In this document: positions 44,826 to 60,562 of the stretch, in pieces
Numbering within the stretch: the stretch's first letter is position 1
Layout of the letters: each line of letters opens with the position of its first letter
Assembly (NCBI GenBank): GCA_033854735.1
Contig: JAWWPY010000504.1
Location: 44,910 to 108,909 of the forward strand
Reading direction: 5' to 3'
Origin: JAWWPY01 sp033854735
Lineage (GTDB): Bacteria > Actinomycetota > Actinomycetes > Streptosporangiales > Streptosporangiaceae
DNA length: 64,000 nucleotides
Notes under the pieces: model-generated
Told to the model about the DNA's origin: nothing
Seen by the model: the letters and a program-made list of their open reading frames with translations, nothing else
Databases searched by the model: none
Position numbers and translations under genes: made by a program

Positions 44826-45515
44826 GTGCCCCCTGCAGCGGCCGCGGCGCGCCGGGAGTACGCACTGGTGCTGCTGCTCGGGCTGGCCGGGGCCGCCTGC
44901 GTGCTGGTGTCGGTCCGGCAGGGGTGGGCGCGGGTGGTAACCGCTGCGCCGCGGCCGCTGCCGGCGGCCACCGTGTCAGTGCGCGGCCAGGACCTGGTGC
45001 CGCTGGCGGGCGCCCTGGGCCTGGCGGCGCTGGCCGGCCTGGCGGCGGTGCTGGCCACCCGGGGCCTGGCCCGCCGCGTCGTGGGCGGGCTGCTCGCCGT
45101 GTTCGGCGCGGGCGCGGCGGTGACGGTCAGCCTGCACCTGGGGACCGCGGCCGTGCTCGCGGCCGCCGCGGGCGCGGGCGGGACCAGTTCGTCAGCCGGC
45201 TTGGTGACCGGAGGGAGTTCTGCTGGCCCGGGCGGCGCCCCCGGCGTCGCGGCGGCCAGCCTGGCCGGGCACGTCACGATGGCGGGCGTCCCCTGGCGCT
45301 GGGCCGTCCTGGCCGGCGCGCTGGCGGTGGTCGCCGCCGGGCTGCTCGTGGCCTGGCACGGCCCAGCATGGCCGGTCATGTCGAGCCGGTACGAGCAGCC
45401 AGCGGCACAGCGCTCGCGCCCGGCTGACCCGGCCACCCTGTGGGATTCGTTGAGCCAGGGCGTTGATCCAACCGATGCCAGCCCAGGGAACAGCCCGGGG
45501 AACAGCAGGCGGTGA
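44826..45515 (+). CDS. tryptophan-operon-associated membrane protein (TIGR02234-like)
   Basis: A 229-residue protein with four hydrophobic segments, starting at the GTG at 44826 (VPPAAAAARREYALVLLLGLAGAACVLV). Conserved features of the family are an early RQGW, an extracytoplasmic TVSVRGQDLVPLAGALGLAALAG, and a late VPWRWAVLAGA, with a cytoplasmic tail ending in DPATLWDSLSQGVDPT, which is highly characteristic. Function is unknown. It begins four bases after hisI; trpE, normally found between them, is absent. Confidence 0.9.
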   Translation: MPPAAAAARREYALVLLLGLAGAACVLVSVRQGWARVVTAAPRPLPAATVSVRGQDLVPLAGALGLAALAGLAAVLATRGLARRVVGGLLAVFGAGAAVTVSLHLGTAAVLAAAAGAGGTSSSAGLVTGGSSAGPGGAPGVAAASLAGHVTMAGVPWRWAVLAGALAVVAAGLLVAWHGPAWPVMSSRYEQPAAQRSRPADPATLWDSLSQGVDPTDASPGNSPGNSRR

Positions 45516-45691
45516 GTGCTATGCCCGGCCTGGGCTGGGGGAACAGGGTTTGTGGCCGGCCCGACCGGGTCGCCTGACCCTTGGCCGCCCGGCGTCCCGG
45601 CGGCGGGTCTGGAGGGTGCCCGCAGTCTCGCCTGGACGGCCTCGATACGATCGGTGGGCAAGGCATCTAACCCGAGGAGACAGCGAACCGC

Positions 45692-46497
45692 GTGAGCGTG
45701 CTCGACGAGATCCTTGACGGAGTGCGCGCCGACCTGGCCGACCGGCAGCGCTGCGTGACGCTTGACCGACTCAAAGACATGGCCCGGCGGGCGCCGTCAC
45801 CAGTTGACGCGATGGCCGCGCTCAAGGGCCAGGACGTGGCGGTCATCGCGGAAGTGAAGCGGGCCAGCCCGTCCAAGGGCGCGATGGCGGCGATCGCCGA
45901 TCCGGCCGCCCTGGCCGCGGACTACGAGGCAGGCGGCGCCCGGGTGATCAGCGTGCTGACCGAGCCCAGGCGGTTCGCGGGCAGCCTTGATGACCTGGCC
46001 GCCGTCCGCGAGGCCGTACAGGTTCCGGTGCTGCGCAAGGACTTCGTGGTGAGTTCCTACCAGCTGTGGGAGGCGAGGGCCCACGGGGCCGACATGGTCC
46101 TGCTGATCGTGGCCGCGCTGGAGCAGAACGCACTGGTCTCCCTGGTGGAGCGGTCGCTGTCCATCGGCCAGGTGCCGCTGGTCGAGGAGCACCACTCCGG
46201 CGAGCTTGACCGCGCGGTGGAGGCAGGCGCGAAGGTCATCGGCGTCAACGCGCGGAACCTGGCCACCCTGGAGGTTGACCGGGGCGTGTTCGCCCGGATC
46301 GCCCCCCGCATCCCGGATGGGATCATCAAGATTGCCGAGTCCGGCATCCGCGGACCGCATGATCTCCTCGCCTACGCCGCGGCGGGCGCGAACGCCGTGC
46401 TCGTCGGGGAGAGCCTGGTGACGGGCAAGGATCCGCGGTCCGCCGTGGCCGACCTGGTCACCGCGGGCTCGCACCCCGCATTGCGCGGTGACCGCGG

Positions 46498-46501
<4 letters not shown>
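45692..46501 (+). CDS. trpC: indole-3-glycerol phosphate synthase
   Basis: TrpC makes indole glycerol phosphate. It is a monofunctional barrel of 269 residues (no TrpF fused) with VIAEVKRASPSKG, VLTEPRRFAGS, VLRKDFVVSSYQLWEARAHGAD, GVNARNLATLEVD and AESGIRG. GTG start with GAGGAGA at 45675-45681. The 176-base gap upstream contains a possible -10 element (TACGAT) near 45648. TrpB overlaps by ATGA. Confidence 0.96.
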
Positions 46502-47744
<1,243 letters not shown>

Positions 47745-47748
<4 letters not shown>

Positions 47749-48557
47749 CCAGGGTCGGCACCGCCTTCGAGAAAGCCGGGGCCGACGGCCGGGCCGCCCT
47801 GATCGGGTACCTGCCCGCTGGATTCCCGACGGTGGAGGGGGCGGTCGCGGCCGCCACGGCACTCGCCGAAGCCGGGGTTGACGTGCTGGAGATCGGCCTG
47901 CCTTACTCCGATCCGCTGATGGACGGGCCGGTCATCCAGGAGGCTGTGCACCGCGCGCTGGCCGGCGGGGTCCGGGTCAGCGACGTGCTGAACACGGTCG
48001 AGGCGGTAGCGGAATCAGGCGTCCCGGTGCTGGTCATGACCTACTGGAACCCGGTGGACCACTACGGCGTGGCCAGGTTTGCCCGCGACCTCGCGGCGGC
48101 CGGCGGCGCCGGGCTGATCACCCCGGACCTGCCCCCCGAGGAGGCCGGCAGTTGGCTGTCCGCCGCCGATTCCTGTGGGCTGGACCGGGTCTTCCTGGTG
48201 GCGCCGAGTTCGTCCACGGAGCGCATCGCGCGCATCGCGGACGCCTGCCGTGGCTTCGTCTACGCGGCGTCGCTGATGGGTATCACCGGGGCCCGCGCTA
48301 CCGTCAGTGACGAGGCTGCCGGGCTGGTCAGCCGGGTCAGGGCCGCTACCAGGCTGCCGGTCGCGGTGGGACTCGGCGTGCGCGACGCCGTCCAGGCGGC
48401 CCAGGTCGCCAGGTTCGCCGACGGAGTGATCGTCGGGTCCGCCTTCGTCCAGCGGCTGCTCGACGCGCCTGATCCCGGTGCCGGGATCGCCGCGATCAGC
48501 GACCTGGCCGGTGAACTGGCCACGGGCGTCCGCGTCCACGCCCCGGCCCGGAGCTGA
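47745..48557 (+). CDS. trpA: tryptophan synthase alpha chain
   Basis: TrpA releases indole for TrpB. The GTG at 47745 overlaps the trpB stop (GTGA); further upstream starts lie inside trpB and are ignored. The 270-residue barrel shows IGYLPAGFP, VLEIGLPYSDPLMDGPVIQ with the catalytic Glu and Asp, VLVMTYWNPVDHYG, GLITPDLPPEE and GLGVRDAVQ. The next gene is gltB; lgt, often found here, is absent. Confidence 0.96.
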
Positions 48558-48799
48558 CCCGCGGGACGTCCCATCTCCCTGTGACAGGCCGTGTGAGCAC
48601 GGTGAATGTGCTGGGCCAGGTGTTTCGCGATCAGTAGGGGGTGGGGATGATGCTTCTGGTGGCGTAATCTCGATGTAACCTCTGAGCACCAGCTCGAGGA
48701 GTCAGCGCTGTGCCGCATTCTGACGGCACCCGCTGCAGGGCCAATGTCGTCCCGACCGCATGCGAGATCGCCAAGACGGACGAGACGACAGGAGTGCTG

Positions 48800-53563
<4,764 letters not shown>

Positions 53564-53573
53564 GGGGGGCATT

Positions 53574-55043
53574 ATGGCTGATCCCAAGGGATTCATGACG
53601 ACGCGGCGGGAAACACCGGCCCGTCGGCCAGTGGACGTCCGGATCCAGGACTGGCATGAGGTCTACACCGAATTCGCCCACAGCAAACTGGAGAAGCAGG
53701 CCGGGCGGTGCATGGACTGCGGTATTCCGTTCTGCCATCAGGGGTGCCCGCTGGGGAACCTGATCCCGGAATGGAACGACCTGGTTTGGCGGCGGGACTG
53801 GCGCGAGGCCGCCGAGCGTCTGCACGCGACCAATAACTTCCCGGAGTTCACCGGGAGGTTGTGCCCGGCGCCGTGCGAGACCGCCTGCGTTCTTGGCATC
53901 AACGCCGACCCGGTGACGATCAAGCAGGTCGAGGTGGAGATCATCGACCGGGCCTGGGCGGAGGGCTGGGTGACGCCGCAGCCGCCGGCCCTGGCCGCGC
54001 TGACCGGCCGGAAGGTCGCGGTGATCGGTTCCGGGCCGTCGGGGCTCGCGGCAGCGCAGCAGCTTACCCGCGCCGGGCACGCGGTGACCGTCTACGAGCG
54101 GGCGGACGCGCCAGGCGGCCTGCTCCGCTACGGGATCCCCGAGTTCAAGATGGAGAAGCACCATCTCGACCAGCGGCTCGATCAGATGCGGGCCGAGGGG
54201 ACCACGTTCGTCTGCGGGGTACACGCCGGTGTGGACGTGCCCGCGGAGGACCTGCGCGCGGGCTACGACGCGATCGTGCTCGCGGGCGGCGCGACCGTGC
54301 CGCGGGGCCTGCCGGTGCCGGGTGCTGACCTGCCGGGGGTGCACCAGGCCATGGAGTACCTGCCGCTGTCCAACCACGTGGTGGCGGCCGCGGCCGGCGG
54401 CCCCGTCGCCGAGCCGGCCATCAGCGCGCGCGGCAAGCACGTGATCATCATCGGCGGCGGTGACACCGGCGCGGACTGCCTCGGCACCGCGCACCGCCAG
54501 GGCGCGGCGTCGGTCACCCAGCTGGAGATCATGCCCCGCCCGCCGGAGCACCGGCCGGAGACCCAGCCCTGGCCCACGTACCCGATGACGTACCGGGTGT
54601 CCAGCGCTCACGAGGAGGGCGGCGAGCGGGTGTACGCCGTCTCCACGCAGGAGTTCGTCGCGGACCCCGGCGGCCACGTGCGGGCGCTGCGCCTGGTTGA
54701 AGTGGAATCGTCGGGCGGGCGGTTCCTGCCGATACCAGGCACAGAACGCGAGTTGCCCTGCGATCTCGCCCTGCTCGCGATGGGGTTCACGGGGGCGGAG
54801 CCGGACGGCCTCCTCGCCCAGCTCGGTGTGGGCTTCGACGCGCGCGGGAACGTGGCCCGGGATCGCTCGTTCGCCACGTCGGTGCCGGGCGTGTTCGTGG
54901 CGGGTGACATGGGGCGCGGCCAGTCGCTGATCGTGTGGGCGATCGCCGAGGGCAGGTCCGCCGCGGCCGCGGCGGACGATTACCTGGCCGGGGAGACCGT
55001 GCTGCCCGCCCCGATCCCGCCCAGTGCCCGTCCCATGTCTTGA
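53574..55043 (+). CDS. gltD: glutamate synthase small subunit
   Basis: GltD passes electrons from NADPH to GltB. The ATG at 53574 lies after AAGGGGGG and 10 bases after gltB; the 489-residue product begins MADPKGFMTTRRETPARRPV, as in its family. Two cysteine clusters for 4Fe-4S centres are clear (CMDCGIPFCHQGCPLGN and CPAPCETACVLG). FAD binding follows (VIGSGPSGLAAAQQLTRAGHAVTVYERADAPGG), then NAD(P)H binding (IIIGGGDTGADCLG) and the final FVAGDMGRGQSLIVWAIAEGR. Confidence 0.96.
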   Translation: MADPKGFMTTRRETPARRPVDVRIQDWHEVYTEFAHSKLEKQAGRCMDCGIPFCHQGCPLGNLIPEWNDLVWRRDWREAAERLHATNNFPEFTGRLCPAPCETACVLGINADPVTIKQVEVEIIDRAWAEGWVTPQPPALAALTGRKVAVIGSGPSGLAAAQQLTRAGHAVTVYERADAPGGLLRYGIPEFKMEKHHLDQRLDQMRAEGTTFVCGVHAGVDVPAEDLRAGYDAIVLAGGATVPRGLPVPGADLPGVHQAMEYLPLSNHVVAAAAGGPVAEPAISARGKHVIIIGGGDTGADCLGTAHRQGAASVTQLEIMPRPPEHRPETQPWPTYPMTYRVSSAHEEGGERVYAVSTQEFVADPGGHVRALRLVEVESSGGRFLPIPGTERELPCDLALLAMGFTGAEPDGLLAQLGVGFDARGNVARDRSFATSVPGVFVAGDMGRGQSLIVWAIAEGRSAAAAADDYLAGETVLPAPIPPSARPMS

Positions 55044-55051
55044 TCGGCCGA

Positions 55052-57094
55052 TCAGGGATTGGGGTTCGCGCCCGGGACGCCGGAGCATATGTTCTGCGCG
55101 GCATTGCGGGTTTGCACCGCGGCCTGCTGGCTGGCCTGGGCCGTCCCGCCTGCGGCGGCTGAGGGAGTGGCGCCTGCCTTGACCGGGGTGGGTGGCGGGA
55201 CGACCCCGGTGAAGCCGGATCCGATGGTCAGGGTGATGGGCCCGGTGCCGCCGTTGTCCTGGCTGGCCGGGGCGGCCGTGAGAGCCTGCGCGACCGCGTA
55301 CGCCCCGTCGGCCGCGGCGGTGCCGGGGTAGCTGATGGTGGTCGCGGCCCCGGTCACGGGGGCGTCGCCGACGTGGACCACGTCGAACCCGAGCTTGCTG
55401 AGGCTGGCCGCGGTCTGCGCGGCGAGCCCGGCCGTGCCCGTGCCGTTGAGCACCGCCACTTGCACCTGGCGGGGGGAGGGCACCGGCAGGGACCCCTTCC
55501 AGGCGGTGTCCGTCTTCAGCACCTGCCAGATGACGTCGTCCTGGGGCTCGTCAGGCAGCAGCCGGTTGATGTTGGCCGGGTCCAGGATCGTGGGCATGGT
55601 GATGAACGTCACGGCCTTGCTGTGCAAGTGGCGCAGGCTCGCCGCCATTCCGAGCAGCTTGGTGACTGATCCCAGGCCCGGATCGACGGTGAGCGCGCCG
55701 GTTGCCGAGTTCGCGATCTGCAGGAGCTTGACGGGATTGTCCAGGGTGCCCTGGCTGTCTATCTTCTGGATCAGCGACGACATGAACTCCTGCTGTAGCT
55801 CGATCCGGCCCAGATCGCCGCCGTTGCCCACGCCATGCCGGGTGCGGACGAACGCCAGTGCCTGGTTCCCGGTGACGAGGTGCCGCCCGGCCGAGAGACT
55901 CAGGTGGCTGAACGGGTCGTTCACCGCCTGCGGCAGGCACACCTCAACCCCGCCCACCACGCTGACCATGGTCCGGAAGGAGTTGAAATCAAACCGGACG
56001 AAGTGATCCAGCCGGATTCCGGTCAGGTGCTCGACGGTGGCGACCGCGCACGCCGGGCCGCCCTCGTTCATCGCCCCATCGATGATCGCCTGCGGGATGG
56101 CTGGCACCGTGCCGCCACCGGTCCGCGACTTGCAGGCCGGCTCGTAGACCAGCGTGTCCCGGGGGATTGACACGACAGTGGCGTGCGTGTGAGTGGCGTC
56201 AAGGTGAACCACGATCAGGTTGTCCGACAGGTCGGTGCCGGGGTCAAAGCCGAAGCCTGCTCCCTGCCCGTCGCGGGTCTGCGAGCCGAGGATGAGGATG
56301 TTCTGCACGCCGGGCGCCGACGGCGGCGGCCGGTGCTTCAATCCGCCGAACGCGTTGGTGACAGTCAGGTTGCCGTCCAGCTTCGCGTAGATGGCATAGG
56401 CGCCCAGGCCGACCACCAGCACGAGGATGCTGGCTACCGCGGCTACCCACACCATTATCTTGCCGCGCCTGGTCAGCCGGGTCGGCTTGGACTTACGGGG
56501 TGGCCCGCCGTACCCCTCCCCGGCGCGGTATTCGCGGGGGCCGCCGTATTCGGGCGGGCCGCCGTTCGCGCGCGGGTCGGCCCGGTACTCTCCCAGGCCG
56601 GCCGGGTACTCGCGCGGGCTGCCGTATTCGCGCGGGTCGCCGTTCGTGCGCTGGTACTCTCCCAGGCCGGCCTGGTCTTCGCGCGGGTCGCCGTTCGTGC
56701 GCTGGCCGGCCCGATATCCCCCCATGGGGGCCGGGTACTCGCGCGGGTCGCCGTATTCGCGCTGGCTGCCGTATTCAGGCGGGGCGCTGTATTCGCGCGG
56801 GTCCCCGTGCTCCCGCGTGGCCTGGTACTCACGCGGAGCACCGTATCCCCGCTCGACCAGGCCTTCTGGGGACGCCCGGTAGTCTCGCTCGACCAGGCCT
56901 TCTGGGGACGCCCGGTACTCGCGCGGGGCGGCCTGGTACTCGCGCGGCTCGCCGTACTCTGGCCCGGCTGGGCCCGCTGAGGGCGCCCGGAACTCTCGCT
57001 CGACCAGACCCTCCCGCGGCGCCCGGTTCCCTCGCCGTCCGCGCGGGGGCACGGCTCCGCCGGAGCGGGAGGTGCCCGGCCGCCTGCCTCTCAT
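55052..57094 (-). CDS. LytR-CpsA-Psr (LCP) family protein with long repeat-rich cytoplasmic tail
   Basis: LCP enzymes attach teichoic-acid-like or arabinogalactan-like polymers to peptidoglycan. The ATG at 57094 with GAGGT upstream gives 680 residues. The first about 210 residues are cytoplasmic tyrosine-rich repeats (xDPREY, YRASPEGLVER, GEYRADPRANG). A single membrane helix follows (IMVWVAAVASILVLVVGLGAYAIYA), then the LCP domain with NILILGSQTRD, TVVSIPRDTLV, GVEVCLPQAVNDP, ALAFVRTRHGVGNGGDLGRIELQQEFM, and a C-terminal LytR_C domain (VQVAVLNGTGTAGLAAQTAASL). It is convergent with gltD, eight bases away. Confidence 0.92.
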   Translation of the reverse strand: MRGRRPGTSRSGGAVPPRGRRGNRAPREGLVEREFRAPSAGPAGPEYGEPREYQAAPREYRASPEGLVERDYRASPEGLVERGYGAPREYQATREHGDPREYSAPPEYGSQREYGDPREYPAPMGGYRAGQRTNGDPREDQAGLGEYQRTNGDPREYGSPREYPAGLGEYRADPRANGGPPEYGGPREYRAGEGYGGPPRKSKPTRLTRRGKIMVWVAAVASILVLVVGLGAYAIYAKLDGNLTVTNAFGGLKHRPPPSAPGVQNILILGSQTRDGQGAGFGFDPGTDLSDNLIVVHLDATHTHATVVSIPRDTLVYEPACKSRTGGGTVPAIPQAIIDGAMNEGGPACAVATVEHLTGIRLDHFVRFDFNSFRTMVSVVGGVEVCLPQAVNDPFSHLSLSAGRHLVTGNQALAFVRTRHGVGNGGDLGRIELQQEFMSSLIQKIDSQGTLDNPVKLLQIANSATGALTVDPGLGSVTKLLGMAASLRHLHSKAVTFITMPTILDPANINRLLPDEPQDDVIWQVLKTDTAWKGSLPVPSPRQVQVAVLNGTGTAGLAAQTAASLSKLGFDVVHVGDAPVTGAATTISYPGTAAADGAYAVAQALTAAPASQDNGGTGPITLTIGSGFTGVVPPPTPVKAGATPSAAAGGTAQASQQAAVQTRNAAQNICSGVPGANPNP
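56490..57035 (-). repeat. coding repeats (DPREY / YRASPEGLVER) in the LCP N-terminus
   Basis: Two mixed repeat families fill this stretch: 15-base units encoding (G/D)xPREY and 36-base units encoding YRASPEGLVER. Some copies are identical over more than 30 bases (for example around 56862-56930). Confidence 0.85.
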
Positions 57095-57439
57095 ACCCGA
57101 CCTCGCGATGCCGTGGGTGTCAGTTGCCAAGTCGATCGTTGCGCAACTTGGCCAGCGGAGAGCACGATATCCCTCCGCCGTAACGCCCTGTTTATGCCTC
57201 ACGGCAGATTTCGGGAGGCTTTATGCCTATATGCCGAGGAGCAGTCCAACGGAAGGTAGTGGCCCGCACGGCCGCCAGCCTCCCGGGGCTCAGCTGCCGG
57301 GAGCCCGGGACCTGGCCGGATGTGAGTAGCGTGGGACGACCGTTGGATGAATCTTGCATTTCGGGGCTCGGTGAAGTGACTGCGGGCCCGTAGAGTGGTA
57401 TAGACCAATTGGGGCCGTCGAGGTCGGGAGCGACTGAGC

Positions 57440-58861
57440 ATGAGCCGCCGAGCAAAGATTGTCTGCACGCTGGGTCCCGCGTCCTCCAGCCCTGAGCGGC
57501 TCGCCGCGCTCGTGGCCGCCGGGCTCGATGTGGCCAGGCTCAACATGAGCCACGGCACCCAGGCTGGCCATCGGCAGGCCTACCAGGCGGTCAGGGACGC
57601 TTCGGACACGGCCGGGCACAGCGTGGGGGTGCTCGTGGATCTCCAGGGGCCCAAGATCCGCCTGGGCACGTTCGCTACGGGCCCGGTCCGGCTGTCGGTG
57701 GGCCAGGAGTTCACCGTCACCACCGAGGACGTTCCCGGGGATTCCAGCCAGGTCTCGACCACCTACCGGGGCCTGCCCGATGATGTCGGGCCGGGGGACC
57801 GGGTGCTGGTGGACGACGGGCGCATCGCCCTGGAGGTGGTGGAGGTGCGCGGCGCCGCCGTCTGTACCCGCGTCGTCGTGGGCGGCGTGGTCTCCGACCA
57901 CAAGGGCCTCAACCTGCCCGGGGTCAAGGTGAGCGTGCCCTCGCTGACCACGAAGGACCAGGCGGACCTGCGCTGGGCGCTGGGCCTGCGCGCGGACATG
58001 ATCGCCCTGTCGTTCGTGCAGGGTCCCGAGGACGCCGGGCCGGCGCGGCGGATCATGGAGGAGGTGGGCATCAGCCTGCCGCTCATCGCGAAGATCGAGA
58101 AGCCACAGGCGGTGCAGGCGCTGCCGGAAGTGATCGAGGCCTTCGACGGGATCATGGTTGCCCGCGGGGATCTCGGCGTGGAACTCCCGCTCGAGGAGGT
58201 CCCGATGGCGCAGAAGCGGATGATCGCCCTGGCCCGGGACAAGGCCAAGCCGGTCATCGTGGCCACCCAGATGCTCGAGTCGATGATCTCCGCGCCCAGG
58301 CCGACCCGGGCGGAGGCCTCGGACGTCGCCAATGCCGTGCTGGACGGCGCGGACGCGCTGATGCTGTCCGCCGAGACCGGCGTGGGGGAGTACCCGGTAG
58401 AGACCGTTGAGACGATGGCCAGGATCATCACCGCCGCGGAACGCGAGTGCCTGAACGCCGCTCACTCGCTGCCACGGCTTCCGACCACGGTCGGGGGCGC
58501 CATTGCCCGCGCTGCCGCCGAGGTGGGTGCCGTCGTCGGGGCGAAGGCACTGGTGGCGTTCACGATGACGGGCGAGACGGCGCGGCGGCTCGCCCGGTAC
58601 CGGTCACCGATCCCGCTGCTGGCCTTCACCCCGGAGCCCACCACCCGCAGCCAGCTGGCGCTGACCTGGGGCGTAGAGACCTTCATCGTGCCGCCGGCCC
58701 GCTTCACCGACGAGATGGTGCATCAGGTGGAGAACGCTCTGCTCGACATCGGCCGCTGCGGCAAGGGCGACCGGGTCGTTATCGTCGCCGGCAGCCCGCC
58801 CGGCAGCCCGGGCCGGACCAACGCCCTGCGGGTGCATCGCATCGGCGATGCCCTCGACTGA
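57440..58861 (+). CDS. pyk: pyruvate kinase
   Basis: Catalyses phosphoenolpyruvate plus ADP to pyruvate plus ATP. The 473-residue product is full length: KIVCTLGPASSSPERLAALVAAGLDVARLNMSHG, LVDLQGPKIRLG, the active-site IAKIEKPQAVQAL with catalytic Lys, IMVARGDLGVELPLEEVP, and VIVATQMLESMI. The C-terminal allosteric domain ends with RVVIVAGSPPGSPGRTNALRVHRIG. ATG with GGGAG upstream; the 245-base gap to the divergent LCP gene must hold both promoters. Confidence 0.97.
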   Translation: MSRRAKIVCTLGPASSSPERLAALVAAGLDVARLNMSHGTQAGHRQAYQAVRDASDTAGHSVGVLVDLQGPKIRLGTFATGPVRLSVGQEFTVTTEDVPGDSSQVSTTYRGLPDDVGPGDRVLVDDGRIALEVVEVRGAAVCTRVVVGGVVSDHKGLNLPGVKVSVPSLTTKDQADLRWALGLRADMIALSFVQGPEDAGPARRIMEEVGISLPLIAKIEKPQAVQALPEVIEAFDGIMVARGDLGVELPLEEVPMAQKRMIALARDKAKPVIVATQMLESMISAPRPTRAEASDVANAVLDGADALMLSAETGVGEYPVETVETMARIITAAERECLNAAHSLPRLPTTVGGAIARAAAEVGAVVGAKALVAFTMTGETARRLARYRSPIPLLAFTPEPTTRSQLALTWGVETFIVPPARFTDEMVHQVENALLDIGRCGKGDRVVIVAGSPPGSPGRTNALRVHRIGDALD

Positions 58862-59153
58862 CGGCTGCGGGTCTCGCCGACGTGCACCAGCGCGGACACA
58901 CCGCTCATCGGGCGCCCGATCGAAGCAGTCAGGGGCACGGGTTACAGTGCTGTGCCCGGATCGTTGTCTCTCAAATCGCCACGGCCTGGAACCCTAGCCG
59001 CAGTATGTGCGTTCGCACAGTGAGATGGCGATTACGGACGGGATCCATGTCGAGACCTGGTCGCGGTGCTGATGGGCCCTCGGAAGCCTCCCGACGGAAG
59101 CGCCCTAACGGAAGCAGCCAGAGTATGAAGTTCCCCCGGAGCCGGAGGACTGC

Positions 59154-60494
59154 GTGCTAGAGCCGCAGAGCACGGCGCTGTTCGTGCTGCTGATGCTGAT
59201 ATTCGGCGCGCTGACTTGGTGGATGCTCGTCACCCGTCAGCCAGCCCTCCGCGTCTTTGCCGCGTGCCTGGCCTTCACGCCCGCGATGCTGTTCGGGGTG
59301 ATGGCCGTCAACAAGTACTACGGCTACTACCAGACCTGGGGGGCGGCGATCGCGGACCTCACCAACCAGGGAACCGGCGCGGCGCCTCGCGTGCCGGTCA
59401 GCCTCGCCGCGGGCTCGCAGCTCGACCGGCTCGACGGAAGCACCATCTACCTCAGACAGGCGCAGGTGTTCGGATACACGCTGCGGCTGAACGTGACTGG
59501 CCAGCGCAGCGGCATCACCAGGGCGGTCTATGTCTATCTGCCGCCGCAGTACTTCTGGTCGCCGTACAAGAGATACCGGTTCCCGGTCATCGAGCTCATC
59601 CACGGCCAGCCTGGTGAGCCGCAGGACTGGATCAACGTGGTGGGGGTGACCGCCACCCTCGACCACCTGGTGATCCAGCATCTCGCTCATCCTGTCGTGC
59701 TGGTCATGCCCGACGCGAACGGGGGCGAGAACGTCTCGCTGCAGTGCCTCAACCAGGCAGGCGGCCCGCAGGACCTGACCTACCTGGCCGAGGACCTGCC
59801 CGGCCAGATCGCGCACATCGTCCGGGTGCAGCCGCCGGGCCCCGCCTGGGGCCTGGCCGGATACTCCGAAGGCGGGTTCTGCGCCGCCAACATGGCACTG
59901 CAGTTCCCGGGCCACTACGGGCTGGCCGGATCGCTCAGCGGCTACTTCAAGCCGTTCAACAACCAGCTGGCCCGCCCGATCAGGCGCGTCAGCCCGTTCG
60001 GGGGCAGCCCGTTGCTGCAGCAACAGAACACCCCGCTCGATGAGATCGCGATGTTGCCACCGGGGGTGCCCATGCCCCAGTTCTGGCTGGGTGCGGGCAA
60101 GGACGACAGGCTGGCCGTGGCGGGTGCCGAGGTTTTCCGGCAGGAACTGCAACTGCGTCAGGCGGATGTGCCACTGACGCTCACACCGGGCGGCGGCCAC
60201 ACCATGACGACGTGGCGGGCGGAGGTCCCGCCGATGCTCAAGTGGATGACCCAGGGTCTGGCTGCGGTCGTCCAGAAAGAGGAGACGGCGCAGTCCAGGA
60301 AGGCGTCCATCCTGGCCGCGCAGCGAGCACGCAGCCGGGCCAGCTCAGCGCCCATTCACCACGGGCCCATCCAGCACGGGCCCATCCAGCACGGGCTCAT
60401 CAAGCACGGTCTCCTCCAGCACGGGCTCATCAAGCACGGGCTCATCAAGCAGAAGCCGGCCAGTCCGTCAGCACCGCACAGGGCCGTCAGCTAG
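59154..60494 (+). CDS. membrane-anchored alpha/beta-hydrolase, esterase D/mycolyltransferase-like
   Basis: A 446-residue protein from a GTG with GGAGGA five bases upstream. Two membrane helices near residues 6-24 and 32-52 are followed by a WGAAIADLTNQG segment and an extracytoplasmic hydrolase domain: YVYLPPQYF, VIELIHGQPGEPQDW, HPVVLVMPDANGG, the nucleophile elbow GLAGYSEGGFCA, and a late GGGHTMTTWR supplying the His. This resembles the putative esterase family that includes antigen 85. The C-terminus carries six HGxIx pentapeptide repeats. Substrate unknown; trehalose-type acyl transfer is not shown. Confidence 0.8.
   Translation: MLEPQSTALFVLLMLIFGALTWWMLVTRQPALRVFAACLAFTPAMLFGVMAVNKYYGYYQTWGAAIADLTNQGTGAAPRVPVSLAAGSQLDRLDGSTIYLRQAQVFGYTLRLNVTGQRSGITRAVYVYLPPQYFWSPYKRYRFPVIELIHGQPGEPQDWINVVGVTATLDHLVIQHLAHPVVLVMPDANGGENVSLQCLNQAGGPQDLTYLAEDLPGQIAHIVRVQPPGPAWGLAGYSEGGFCAANMALQFPGHYGLAGSLSGYFKPFNNQLARPIRRVSPFGGSPLLQQQNTPLDEIAMLPPGVPMPQFWLGAGKDDRLAVAGAEVFRQELQLRQADVPLTLTPGGGHTMTTWRAEVPPMLKWMTQGLAAVVQKEETAQSRKASILAAQRARSRASSAPIHHGPIQHGPIQHGLIKHGLLQHGLIKHGLIKQKPASPSAPHRAVS
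60360..60449 (+). repeat. six 15-base tandem repeats encoding HG(P/L)(I/L)(Q/K)
   Basis: Units of CACGGGCxCATCxAG at 60360, 60375, 60390, 60405, 60420 and 60435 encode HGPIQ, HGPIQ, HGLIK, HGLLQ, HGLIK and HGLIK at the end of the esterase. They lie on the outside face if the two-helix topology is right. Confidence 0.93.
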
Positions 60495-60562
60495 CAGACC
60501 CGCGGTTCGCGATGGATCCGGCGGCATCCGGATCTTCCAGGTGCCCCGGATGGTGTCCAGAG

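Noticed and set aside
45516..45691. trp leader peptide or attenuator before trpC
   Set aside because: No short ORF with clustered Trp codons and no obvious terminator/antiterminator pair could be seen.
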